Positions 1-5,018 of a stretch of 9,879 nt of DNA are shown here, piece by piece (positions within the stretch are counted from its first letter, which is position 1; every line of letters begins with the position of its first letter). The stretch comes from JABFSS01 sp964497975. GTDB taxonomy: Bacteria > Patescibacteriota > Gracilibacteria > Peribacterales > Peribacteraceae. The notes below the pieces were generated by a model, which was given only the letters and a program-made list of their open reading frames with translations, ran no database searches and was not told the origin of the DNA. The stretch spans positions 1 to 9,879 of the forward strand of contig CAZCFO010000011.1 of assembly GCA_964497975.1 (NCBI GenBank), read 5' to 3'. The position numbers and the translations under genes are program-made.

Positions 1-368
1 ATCCCCCTTCCGGGGTGCTTTTCACCTTTCCCTCACGGTACTATCCGCTATTGATCTCTGCATCTGCTTTAGCCTTGGATGGTGGTCCACCCAGATTCAG
101 GCCGGATTTCACGTGTCCGACCCTACTCAGGATTCCTCTAGCGCTCGTGTTCATTTCGCGTACGGGGCTCTCACCCTCTATGGCCGCCCGTTCCAGGGAC
201 GTTCTTCTATGAACACAAAGTCGCATATTGAGGTCCTACAACCCCAGGCACAAGTGCCTGGTTTGGGCTGATCCCTTTTCGCTCGCCACTACTAGGGGAA
301 TCTCGTAATTGATTTCTCTTCCTCTGGTACGTGAGATGTTTCAGTTCCCAGAGTGACCTCCCGACCTC

Positions 369-479
369 GCTCCTGTCGTCGCTCGGTGCGGAATGAAAAA
401 TGGAGAATGAATAATGAAAAATTAATTTTTCATTATTCACTTTTAATTTTTCACTTCGTTCCCTTGGAACAACAGAAGT
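369..479 (-). other. Insert in helix H10 of the 23S rRNA (IVS-like)
   Basis: The H10 stem is visible as CCCGACCTC at 360-368 pairing with GAGGTCGGG at 480-488 (plus-strand reading). In E. coli the corresponding helix closes a loop of about a dozen bases; here about 111 nt lie between the arms. The insert contains a compact GC hairpin at 452-480 (CACTTC, GTTCC / GGAAC, GAAGTG) and a long AT-rich palindrome (394-453). Base composition is sharply more AT-rich than the surrounding rRNA. Intervening sequences in other 23S helices (H9, H25, H45) are known to be cut by RNase III, giving fragmented but functional rRNA; the same fate here is an inference. Confidence 0.8.
394..453. repeat. AT-rich palindrome within the 23S insert
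   Basis: A 32-nt perfect palindrome spans 408-439, centred between 423 and 424 on AAAAATTAATTTTT. It extends with a few mismatches to 394-453, giving about 60 nt that could form one long hairpin. The arms are made of related words (AATGAATAATG, AATGAAAAA, GTGAAAAATT), so they are also internally repetitive. It looks like a small dispersed palindromic repeat that landed in an rRNA hairpin loop; only one copy is visible here, so mobility is inferred. Confidence 0.75.
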
Positions 480-644
480 GAGGTCGGGTCATGGAACATA
501 ACTTCCATGGGGTTTCCCCATTCGGAGATCTTCGGCTGGTAACGCTTGCCTAGCAGCTCACCGAAGCGTTTCGTCGCTGGCCACGTCCTTCATCGGAATG
601 CAGAGTCGAGGCATCCATGTGTTGCGATGAGTAACATTTTCCAT

Positions 645-675
645 GTTTCGCGGACGCTTGCGCATCCAACGAAAC
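645..675 (-). other. Hairpin just upstream of the 23S 5' end
   Basis: In the minus-strand transcript GTTTCG pairs with CGAAAC (670-675 with 645-650), enclosing GGATGC-GCAA-GCGTCC (652-667), a stem with a GNRA-type GCAA tetraloop. The two stems stack with only two unpaired bases on one side and one on the other. It ends about 5-10 nt before the mature 23S start, so it could be a processing or folding element. Confidence 0.6.
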
Positions 676-737
676 GATACTGTTCATGTGCTACAAGCTG
701 GGTACTACTCCAGTCATGCAGACATGATCCGCGCGCC

Positions 738-760
738 GCACCGACGATACTCGTCGATGC
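738..760 (-). other. Leader hairpin 2
   Basis: GCATCGACGA and TCGTCGGTGC form a 10-bp stem (one G-U pair) around the triloop GUA in the minus-strand transcript. It sits between the other two strong hairpins of the 23S leader. Function unknown. Confidence 0.55.
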
Positions 761-767
761 TGCGCTG

Positions 768-803
768 CCCTGTACCGGAGCGCAAAACGCGACTGGTACA
801 GGG
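768..803 (-). other. Leader hairpin 3
   Basis: CCCTGTACC (768-776) and GGTACAGGG (795-803) are a perfect 9-bp inverted repeat, with an inner GCG/CGC stem and an A-rich loop. It would lie near the 5' end of a transcript from the P2 candidate at 818-846. No T-run follows, so it is not an intrinsic terminator. Confidence 0.55.
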
Positions 804-817
804 TGATAATTTCAATA

Positions 818-846
818 ATTATCTGATTCTAAATTTCCATTGTGAT
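818..846 (-). promoter_or_regulatory. Candidate 23S promoter P2
   Basis: On the minus strand GATAAT (823-818; 5 of 6 to TATAAT) lies 17 bp downstream of ATCACA (846-841; 4 of 6 to TTGACA). Predicted start is near 811, giving a leader of about 170 nt to the 23S. It is located downstream of the T7 terminator, so it could supply 23S transcription that bypasses that element. The -35 match is weak. Confidence 0.35.
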
Positions 847-993
847 ACGTCATGTAAAGAAGTTCATGACGCATCGGCCGATGCTGACAAGAAGCAACGG
901 CGGCATAAACGCACCCGCGCCCTGCGATCGCACATCCGCGGACAGCGGATGCTCGGCGTAGGGGGACCATTTTCGTATCCGTAATTACGGGAT

Positions 994-1025
994 AAAAAAA
1001 CGGCGGGTGGCTCACGCACACCCGC
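994..1025 (-). terminator. Intrinsic terminator in the 23S leader (possible attenuator)
   Basis: On the minus strand GCGGGTG (1025-1019) pairs with CACCCGC (1009-1003), a perfect 7-bp GC-rich stem around a 9-nt loop. It is followed by CG and then seven T residues (1000-994), a standard rho-independent terminator in the direction of the 23S. It lies about 90 nt downstream of the P1 start and before any gene, so it would either truncate the P1 transcript into a small RNA or act as an attenuator. A copy of the 3' arm at 1057-1063 could pair with the 5' arm instead. Confidence 0.7.
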
Positions 1026-1063
1026 AGAATTAGTAGTCTCGAAGGACACTATTCCCGCGGGTG
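1003..1063 (-). promoter_or_regulatory. Putative antiterminator/terminator switch upstream of 23S
   Basis: Three 7-mers occur in transcript order: A = CACCCGC (1063-1057), B = GCGGGTG (1025-1019), C = CACCCGC (1009-1003). A and C are identical and both complement B, so A:B pairing would exclude the B:C terminator. The 31 nt between A and B contain their own small hairpin (TAGTGTC with GAC and ACTA, loop around CTTCGA), which would bring A and B together. This is the arrangement of a transcription attenuator; the ligand or trigger, if any, is unknown. Element A can also self-pair through CCCGCGGG. Confidence 0.45.
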
Positions 1064-1090
1064 ATCGCGAAATTGCATAGAAGCGAAGGG

Positions 1091-1118
1091 ATTTTACTGA
1101 AGAGCAAAGGAGGGTCAA
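1091..1118 (-). promoter_or_regulatory. Candidate 23S promoter P1
   Basis: On the minus strand TTGACC (1118-1113; 5 of 6) is followed after 16 bp by TAAAAT (1096-1091; 5 of 6). Predicted start is near 1084. It has the same -35 box and spacer length as the rpoB promoter at 9046-9073. A transcript from here meets the T7 terminator at 994-1025 before reaching the 23S. Confidence 0.55.
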
Positions 1119-1172
1119 GAAGAAAACAGCTTTTTGACGCATTCCGGTGAACGACCGGCGGTTGGGCGGAGC

Positions 1173-1210
1173 GGCATCGTAAACCCCGTAGGAACTCCTG
1201 CTACGATGCC
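1173..1210 (+). promoter_or_regulatory. Hairpin enclosing the start codon of the 1206 gene
   Basis: GGCATCGTA (1173-1181) and TACGATGCC (1202-1210) are a perfect 9-bp inverted repeat. The ATG at 1206-1208 lies in the descending arm and the only SD-like sequence, AGGA (1190-1193), lies in the loop. Folding in the mRNA would bury the start codon, so translation could depend on opening this stem. Confidence 0.5.
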
Positions 1211-2717
1211 CTCCATGCGCCTCCTTCGGGACCCCTCTCTCTCCATCATCCTCGCCGTCCTGGTTCTGGTGCCCCTCCTCCTTTATATCCCGTCACTGGG
1301 GAACGGTTTCGTGAACTGGGACGATGCGGCGCTGATTACGGACAATCCGTGGATCCGGGGCTTCACGTGGCCGAATATACGGCATGCATTCACCTCGTAC
1401 GACCCCGAGCTCTACGTGCCGCTGACGCTCGTCAGCTACCAGCTCACCTGGCTGATCGGCGGCGTCACTCCCCTCTTCTATCATGCCGGGAATCTGCTGC
1501 TGCACATCGCGAACGGGATACTCGTCTTTGGCATCGCCCTGCAGCTGACAAAGCGCCGCGATGTGGCGGCCGCAACCGCGCTGCTGTTTGCCGTGCATCC
1601 CCTGCATACCGAAGCCGTCGCATGGGCATCGGCGAGGAAGGATGTGCTCTCGACGCTCTTTTTGTTCATGGCGCTCTGGAGCTTTCTCCGATTCCGCGCA
1701 ACGGAACTCCGGAAGTGGCACGCACTCAGCGTGATCGCCTTCGCGCTGGGACTGCTCTCCAAGGTGAGCATTCTGACGGCACCGTTCGTACTGATCGCGA
1801 TCGACTGGCTGCAGGGGCGGGTCCCTTTCCGCAAGGCGGTGACGGATGCCGCGCCTTTTTTTGCCCTGAGCGTGATCTTCGGCGTGATTTCCATTTTCGG
1901 AAAAATGTCCCAGAGCGCGCTCGTGCAGGCCAAAATCCTCATCGGCATCCGGGCCCTGGGATTCCTGCTCCAGAAGCTGCTGCTGCCCTGGGGACTGACG
2001 GCCCTGTATCCCTACACGCAGCCGATTTCGCTCTTCACGCCGGATATCTTCTTTTCCGCGATCGTCGTCATCGCCATCACCGCACTCTGCATATGGCTGG
2101 CGTGCCGTGCACCGGAGTCCCGCAGGACGACTGGTGCATGGCCGCTCTTCGCCTGGATCGTCTTCGTGTTCCTGATCCTGCCGAGCTTCACCAACCTGAC
2201 GAAGGGGAAGAATTATCTGCTCGATGTGTACGTGACGAGCGACCGCTACGCGTACGCCGCGTCTTTGGGGCCCCTGCTGCTTGCGGGATTGTTGTTCGCC
2301 TATGCACATGAACGTCTGTCGAATGCGGCTCATAAGGGCGCAGCATACTGCGCCCCTACAATCCTGACGGGCGTGACAATCATCTTCTGCATTCTCGCGT
2401 ACCGGCAGTCGCTGACGTGGAAAGATTCCGAGACGTTCTTCCGGCACATGCTGACGGTCTCGCCGAATTCCTACATCGCGCACCAGAATCTGGGAACGAT
2501 CCTCGGCCGGCGGGGCGACTTTGACGGCGCGCTGGAGGAATACAAAGCGGTCCTGCACATCCGGCCCGACGGCGAGACGTACTACGACATCGGGCAGATT
2601 CTGGAACACGACGGTAACATCCCCGTCGCGATTGAGGCCTACAAGGAGGCTGTGAAGGTGAGCGGGGACAAAGATGCCGCGGCGCGGCTGAAGGCGCTCA
2701 CTGGAAGTGAAGAATGA
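1206..2717 (+). CDS. TMTC-like GT-C family membrane protein with TPR repeats
   Basis: A 503-residue multi-pass membrane protein from ATG 1206. The N-terminal helix (about residues 12-30) is followed by NWDD at 37-40, the acidic pair in the first extracytoplasmic loop typical of GT-C glycosyltransferases. The block HPLHTEAVAWASARKDVLS (131-149) and SDRYAYAASLG (345-355) closely resemble conserved segments of TMTC/O-mannosyltransferase-like proteins. About ten hydrophobic segments follow. Residues about 419-495 form two TPR units (NSYIAHQNLGTILGRRG..., ETYYDIGQILEHDGN...). Likely role: transfer of a sugar from a lipid carrier to protein or another acceptor at the membrane; the substrate is unknown. 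ATG 1206 (or 1215) is preferred over an upstream TTG at 1134, which would add 24 hydrophilic residues ahead of the first membrane helix and has its nearest purine-rich stretch 20 nt away. A palindromic repeat (2333-2358) is inserted in frame. Confidence 0.85.
   Translation: MPSMRLLRDPSLSIILAVLVLVPLLLYIPSLGNGFVNWDDAALITDNPWIRGFTWPNIRHAFTSYDPELYVPLTLVSYQLTWLIGGVTPLFYHAGNLLLHIANGILVFGIALQLTKRRDVAAATALLFAVHPLHTEAVAWASARKDVLSTLFLFMALWSFLRFRATELRKWHALSVIAFALGLLSKVSILTAPFVLIAIDWLQGRVPFRKAVTDAAPFFALSVIFGVISIFGKMSQSALVQAKILIGIRALGFLLQKLLLPWGLTALYPYTQPISLFTPDIFFSAIVVIAITALCIWLACRAPESRRTTGAWPLFAWIVFVFLILPSFTNLTKGKNYLLDVYVTSDRYAYAASLGPLLLAGLLFAYAHERLSNAAHKGAAYCAPTILTGVTIIFCILAYRQSLTWKDSETFFRHMLTVSPNSYIAHQNLGTILGRRGDFDGALEEYKAVLHIRPDGETYYDIGQILEHDGNIPVAIEAYKEAVKVSGDKDAAARLKALTGSEE
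2333..2358. repeat. REP-like palindrome inside the TMTC-like gene
   Basis: GGGCGCAG (2336-2343) and CTGCGCCC (2348-2355) flank a CATA loop; allowing one mismatch, the arms extend to 2333 and 2358, ending in CCCCTA. It encodes about KGAAYCAPT (residues 377-385), a stretch with a Cys-Pro turn in a loop between two membrane segments. It resembles the GTAGGGGCGC-type palindromes scattered in many environmental genomes, but only one copy is visible here. Confidence 0.55.
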
Positions 2718-2726
2718 TTTCGCGCC

Positions 2727-2777
2727 GGTTACGAGTTACGAGTTTCGGGAAGTTCCCGTCTCTCGTAACCCGTAACC
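2727..2777. repeat. Palindromic repeat between convergent TMTC-like gene and ssb
   Basis: GTTACGAGTTACGAG (2728-2742) faces CTCGTAACCCGTAAC (2762-2776), 15 positions with one G-T pairing. Inside is a second inverted repeat CGGGAA-G-TTCCCG (2746-2758). The arms are two tandem GTTACGA words. It starts 10 bp after one stop codon and ends 13 bp before the other gene's stop, so it could act as a bidirectional transcript end, although no T-run follows on either strand. Confidence 0.65.
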
Positions 2778-2789
2778 CGCAACGAGCCG

Positions 2790-3173
2790 TCACGCGACCG
2801 CGGCTTCCTCCTGCTCCGCCGCAGGCTCCGCTTCGACCTGCTTGTCCTTGGGGCCGAGGAACACGACGTTATCGAGCACGATCTCGGTCTTGTAATGCTT
2901 GGTGCCGTCTTTTTCCCAGCTGCCCGTCTTCAGGTGGCCCTGGACGAACATGGGACGGCCTTTTTTGACGAACTCGCCGCAGGCGTCGCCGAGCTTGCCC
3001 CAGGCGGTGAGGTTATGGAATTCGGCAAGACTTTGGGTCTGGCCGCTTTTGTCCTTCCAGGTGCGGTTGGTCGCGAGGCCGAAGTGGCAGACGGACTGGC
3101 CGCCGGAAAGAGTCTTGAGCTCGGGATCGTTCGTGACGTGCCCGAGCAGGGTAACGGAATTCACCGATTTCAT
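2790..3173 (-). CDS. ssb: Single-stranded DNA-binding protein
   Basis: A 127-residue SSB of the bacterial OB-fold family, protecting ssDNA in replication, repair and recombination. Start MKSVNSVTLLGHVTNDPELK is the classical N-terminus, with NPE replaced by DPE; then VCHFGLATNRTWKDKSG, EFHNLTAWGKLGDACGEFVKKG and VQGHLKTGSWEKDGTKHYKTE, spanning residues 1-105. Upstream ATGs would add unrelated sequence, so 3173 is chosen. There is no Shine-Dalgarno: the start is preceded by pyrimidine-rich CCCCCATTTCTT. The C-terminal 20 residues (EAEPAAEQEEAAVA) are acidic/Ala-rich but lack the usual DDDIPF-like tip that docks partner proteins. The gene stands alone: it is convergent with the TMTC-like gene and divergent from the 3529 gene, and is not next to rpsF/rpsR or priB as in many bacteria. 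Confidence 0.95.
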   Translation of the reverse strand: MKSVNSVTLLGHVTNDPELKTLSGGQSVCHFGLATNRTWKDKSGQTQSLAEFHNLTAWGKLGDACGEFVKKGRPMFVQGHLKTGSWEKDGTKHYKTEIVLDNVVFLGPKDKQVEAEPAAEQEEAAVA

Positions 3174-3242
3174 AAGAAATGGGGGAATGAAATAGAGTGC
3201 AGGCGTACCTGCCTGCGAGGAGAAAGAACGGAGGGGCATCGT

Positions 3243-3267
3243 AAAAAGACTGCCGGGCGGGCGGCAG
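3243..3267 (-). terminator. Terminator-like hairpin in the ssb leader
   Basis: On the minus strand CTGCCG (3267-3262) pairs with CGGCAG (3255-3250) around a CCCGCC loop, followed by TCTTTTT (3249-3243). It points towards ssb and ends about 70 nt upstream of its ATG, with no gene to end before it on this strand. It may be an attenuator of ssb or a stop for antisense transcription from the divergent side. The stem is only 6 bp. Confidence 0.45.
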
Positions 3268-3360
3268 GAGGGGGATGAGCTGTGAGAAATCCTGACGATG
3301 AACTTTCCTCTGCTCGGAGCCAAAATCAGACGTTCCATTCAGACGTGGAACGTGCCGGAG

Positions 3361-3431
3361 GGCAGAAGGGCAGCGGGGCAGAAGGCAGATATGCGTACCT
3401 GCTGCCCTGCTGCCTTCTCTGCCCTTCTGCC
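3361..3431. repeat. GGCAGAAG-type palindromic repeat
   Basis: GGCAGAAGGGCAG (3361-3373) is complementary to CTGCCCTTCTGCC (3419-3431), a perfect 13-bp inverted repeat, and AGAAGGCAG (3380-3388) to CTGCCTTCT (3410-3418), another 9 bp, with a 6-nt bulge between them. The arms consist of reiterated GGCAGAAG-like words. It lies between divergent genes, so it is unlikely to be a simple terminator. Confidence 0.65.
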
Positions 3432-3528
3432 TTCTCCCGGTAGCGACACACCATTGTGAACGTTTGAATAGTGGAAAATAGCCTTGTCTCTTTAGAATGA
3501 TGGGCAAATCTCCGATCCCCCCGTCCCC

Positions 3529-4935
3529 ATGCCCCGCAAGTCTCCCCAGCCGCAGCGAACAGGTCTGCTGCTCACTATGTCACTTGCCGCTGCGCTCGCA
3601 ATTATGACGGGAGCATCGACCCTGCAGGGAGCAGCGGACATGCAGGGCCTGTGCGCCTTCATGCCCTGGCTGCCGGGTTGCCGGACCGGCCTGGATTCGG
3701 GCACAGCAATCAACGAAGGGGTATGGAACAGCGAGGCATCCTCTTCTGCGGGAGCGGAGCCCTGCGTTCTCGTGACCAATATCATGGGGGCAGTGGGCGA
3801 CACGGCGACCATCGTCCTTCCTCCGGAGGGTTTGGAAGCGACGTTGCGGGGCGCATGCGGCGATGCCTATCTGGGAAACAATGTCCTCACCGATTTCCCC
3901 GTGTTCGTCGATGAATTTGCCGGCTCGCGGTACGACTCCCGAGTGCAGGTGATGCCTGCTTTAGGCGTCGCCACCGGCAATCCGGTGACGCTCTCCGTCC
4001 TGGATCTGGCTTCCGGCAACCGGTACGTGACCATCACGCTCTTCCCCGCATACACAGAATCCGCGATGGAATCATCGGCGGCAGCGGCATCCGAACCCTT
4101 CTCCTCCGCGAAGATGTGGGAATCCTTCTCCTCCGCGGCCACGTGGTCTTCCGCCGCGCCGTCGGACGGAGCCTTCGCCTTATGGTCGCAGACACTCGCG
4201 GAAAGCTCCGTCTACGATGAAGAATCCGCCCGCGCCGCGCTGACCCGGATGTGCTCGGACTTCGAGACCCTGTATCCGCAGGGACAAGGCCGGGACCTGC
4301 CCACGCTCTCGCCCGACGCTCCCGGGACGGAAACCTGCCCGGAATGCGAACTGCATGCGTCGCCCGATGCCCCCATCGCTCCGGCAGGAAACTCCAAGAC
4401 CGGGGACGGCCTGGAATTCACAGGGGCTGTGGAGGGCACATGCAGCCGCGGCAATGCAGCTCCGTTACCGGAGGGCTGCGAAGTCTATCGAGGCACAATG
4501 GAAAGGGCTCAATGGCTCCTGTGCTTCCGCGAAAACGGCTTGTCGCTTGATGTTCCCGTTTGGCTGCGGCCGGCATGCGCCTCCGGCGTCGCAGGACGCT
4601 GTCCCATGTCAGATGCATCAATTACGGAAATCGCCGACCGTTGCGGGGCGCTGGAATCCAGCGTCGGACGCATGAATTGCATCTTCGATGCCATGCGCCT
4701 TGATATCAACAGCCGCGAAGACCGGGAGCGCTACCTGTGCCGCAATTTCGCGCGCTGCTTCAAGCGGATCTACGAGGAAATGGGGTATTCGCAGACGTAC
4801 ATCATCCGCCTGCTCTCGACCTTCGGCGGGCACGCCTGGAACGAAGTGGCGACCGTCGGCAATGAGTACTCCCCCGCCGGGAAGTACCAGATTGACGTCT
4901 ACAACAACATCCTGCTGTGGTGCCCCACACGGTAG
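3529..4935 (+). CDS. Secreted Cys-rich protein with transglutaminase-like C-terminus
   Basis: A 468-residue exported protein. The N-terminus has a basic stretch (RKSPQPQR) and a hydrophobic core (about 11-29), a signal peptide likely cut between residues 29 and 36; this supports ATG 3529 rather than the internal Met. Residues about 80-175 look like a beta-rich domain. Residues about 176-214 are a Ser/Ala-rich linker containing a 10-residue direct repeat (PFSSAKMW / SFSSAATW). The middle has many Cys (for example CPEC), suggesting disulfides. The last 75 residues carry LCRNFARCF (Cys404), GGHAWNEV (His435) and YQIDVYNN (Asp456): the order, spacing and local sequence fit the Cys-His-Asp triad of the transglutaminase-like/papain-fold superfamily. 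Likely an extracellular cross-linking or amide-cleaving enzyme; the substrate is unknown. No Shine-Dalgarno is visible (upstream is C-rich). Confidence 0.75.
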   Translation: MPRKSPQPQRTGLLLTMSLAAALAIMTGASTLQGAADMQGLCAFMPWLPGCRTGLDSGTAINEGVWNSEASSSAGAEPCVLVTNIMGAVGDTATIVLPPEGLEATLRGACGDAYLGNNVLTDFPVFVDEFAGSRYDSRVQVMPALGVATGNPVTLSVLDLASGNRYVTITLFPAYTESAMESSAAAASEPFSSAKMWESFSSAATWSSAAPSDGAFALWSQTLAESSVYDEESARAALTRMCSDFETLYPQGQGRDLPTLSPDAPGTETCPECELHASPDAPIAPAGNSKTGDGLEFTGAVEGTCSRGNAAPLPEGCEVYRGTMERAQWLLCFRENGLSLDVPVWLRPACASGVAGRCPMSDASITEIADRCGALESSVGRMNCIFDAMRLDINSREDRERYLCRNFARCFKRIYEEMGYSQTYIIRLLSTFGGHAWNEVATVGNEYSPAGKYQIDVYNNILLWCPTR

Positions 4936-4940
4936 GGCTT

Positions 4941-5003
4941 CAAAAGGCACAGAAGGGACACACGACACAGAGGAGCACTCGTCTGTGCCCTCTGTGCCTT
5001 TTG
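4941..5003. repeat. Palindromic repeat between convergent secreted-protein gene and rpoB
   Basis: Positions 4941-4965 pair with 4979-5003 at 22 of 25 positions; the outer arms read CAAAAGGCACAGA and TCTGTGCCTTTTG. The hairpin lies 5 bp past one stop codon and 15 bp before the stop of rpoB. Each RNA strand would end the stem with CCTTTTG, so a bidirectional terminator is plausible. The arms are made of repeated GGCACAGAGG-like words, resembling CTCTGTGCC-type dispersed repeats. Confidence 0.65.
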
Positions 5004-5018
5004 TAGCCTGTGTTTCCT

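Larger units (their letters stand above)
1..640 (-). rRNA. 23S ribosomal RNA, 5' part (runs off left edge)
   Basis: The reverse complement matches the 5' domain of bacterial 23S rRNA. Recognisable blocks in transcript order are GGATGCC near the 5' end, GATGAAGGACGTG (about 584-596), CCGAATGGGGAAACCCC (about 511-527), GGAACTGAAACATCT (about 335-349), GAGATTCCCCTAGTAG (about 289-305), and AGTACCGTGAGGGAAAGG (about 24-43), the last corresponding to roughly E. coli position 470. The mature 5' end is placed near 635-640 by alignment to the E. coli start; the exact base is uncertain. The rest of the molecule lies to the left of the window. No 16S gene or tRNA spacer precedes it: the next gene upstream, at 1206, points the opposite way. 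Helix H10 carries a large insert (listed separately). Identity is certain; the 5' boundary is approximate. Confidence 0.97.
641..1172 (-). other. 23S upstream leader / divergent intergenic region
   Basis: This stretch of about 530 bp has no convincing protein or tRNA gene and no 16S rRNA. It separates the leftward 23S from the rightward gene at 1206. It is unusually dense in perfect inverted repeats: 645-675, 738-760, 768-803, the 14-nt palindrome GCATCGGCCGATGC at 871-884, CATCCGC/GCGGATG at 933-951, CCGTAATTACGG at 979-990, and the terminator at 994-1025. With two candidate leftward promoters this is best read as a long structured 23S pre-rRNA leader. The parts closest to the 23S may pair with the 3' trailer for RNase III processing, which cannot be seen from here. 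Confidence 0.6.
3174..3528. other. Divergent intergenic region, ssb / secreted protein
   Basis: About 355 bp without a convincing gene. It holds a minus-strand terminator-like hairpin (3243-3267), a short inverted repeat GCAGGC/GCCTGC at 3199-3216, an 8-bp perfect inverted repeat ACGTTCCA/TGGAACGT at 3330-3353, and a large GGCAGAAG-type palindrome (3361-3431). TAGAAT at 3493-3498 (plus strand) is a possible -10 box for the gene at 3529, but no good -35 box is correctly spaced. No clear ssb promoter was recognised. Confidence 0.5.

Noticed and set aside
643..984. 113-residue plus-strand frame in the 23S leader, and overlapping short frames
   Set aside because: No ribosome-binding site, no family resemblance, and the region is dominated by inverted repeats of the opposite-strand leader.
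1097..1106. TGCTCTT resembling an rRNA boxA on the minus strand
   Set aside because: It lies between the -35 and -10 boxes of candidate P1 and would not be transcribed from it; the match is short.
641..1172. tRNA, 5S or 16S genes in the 23S upstream region
   Set aside because: No T-loop GTTCGAATCC-type sequence, no cloverleaf and no 16S signature was seen on either strand.
1134..1205. TTG-initiated 24-residue N-terminal extension of the TMTC-like protein
   Set aside because: The extension is hydrophilic and unlike the family; AAAGGAGG at 1106-1113 is 20 nt away and coincides with the spacer and -35 region of the opposite-strand promoter.
1293..2609. 438-residue minus-strand open frame opposite the TMTC-like gene
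   Set aside because: Gln/Arg/Glu-rich shadow of the membrane protein gene with no recognisable domain.
4098..4141. Direct repeat CCTTCTCCTCCGCG in the secreted-protein gene as a CRISPR or recombination repeat
   Set aside because: Two in-frame copies spaced by a multiple of three within a Ser/Ala linker; ordinary codon-level duplication.
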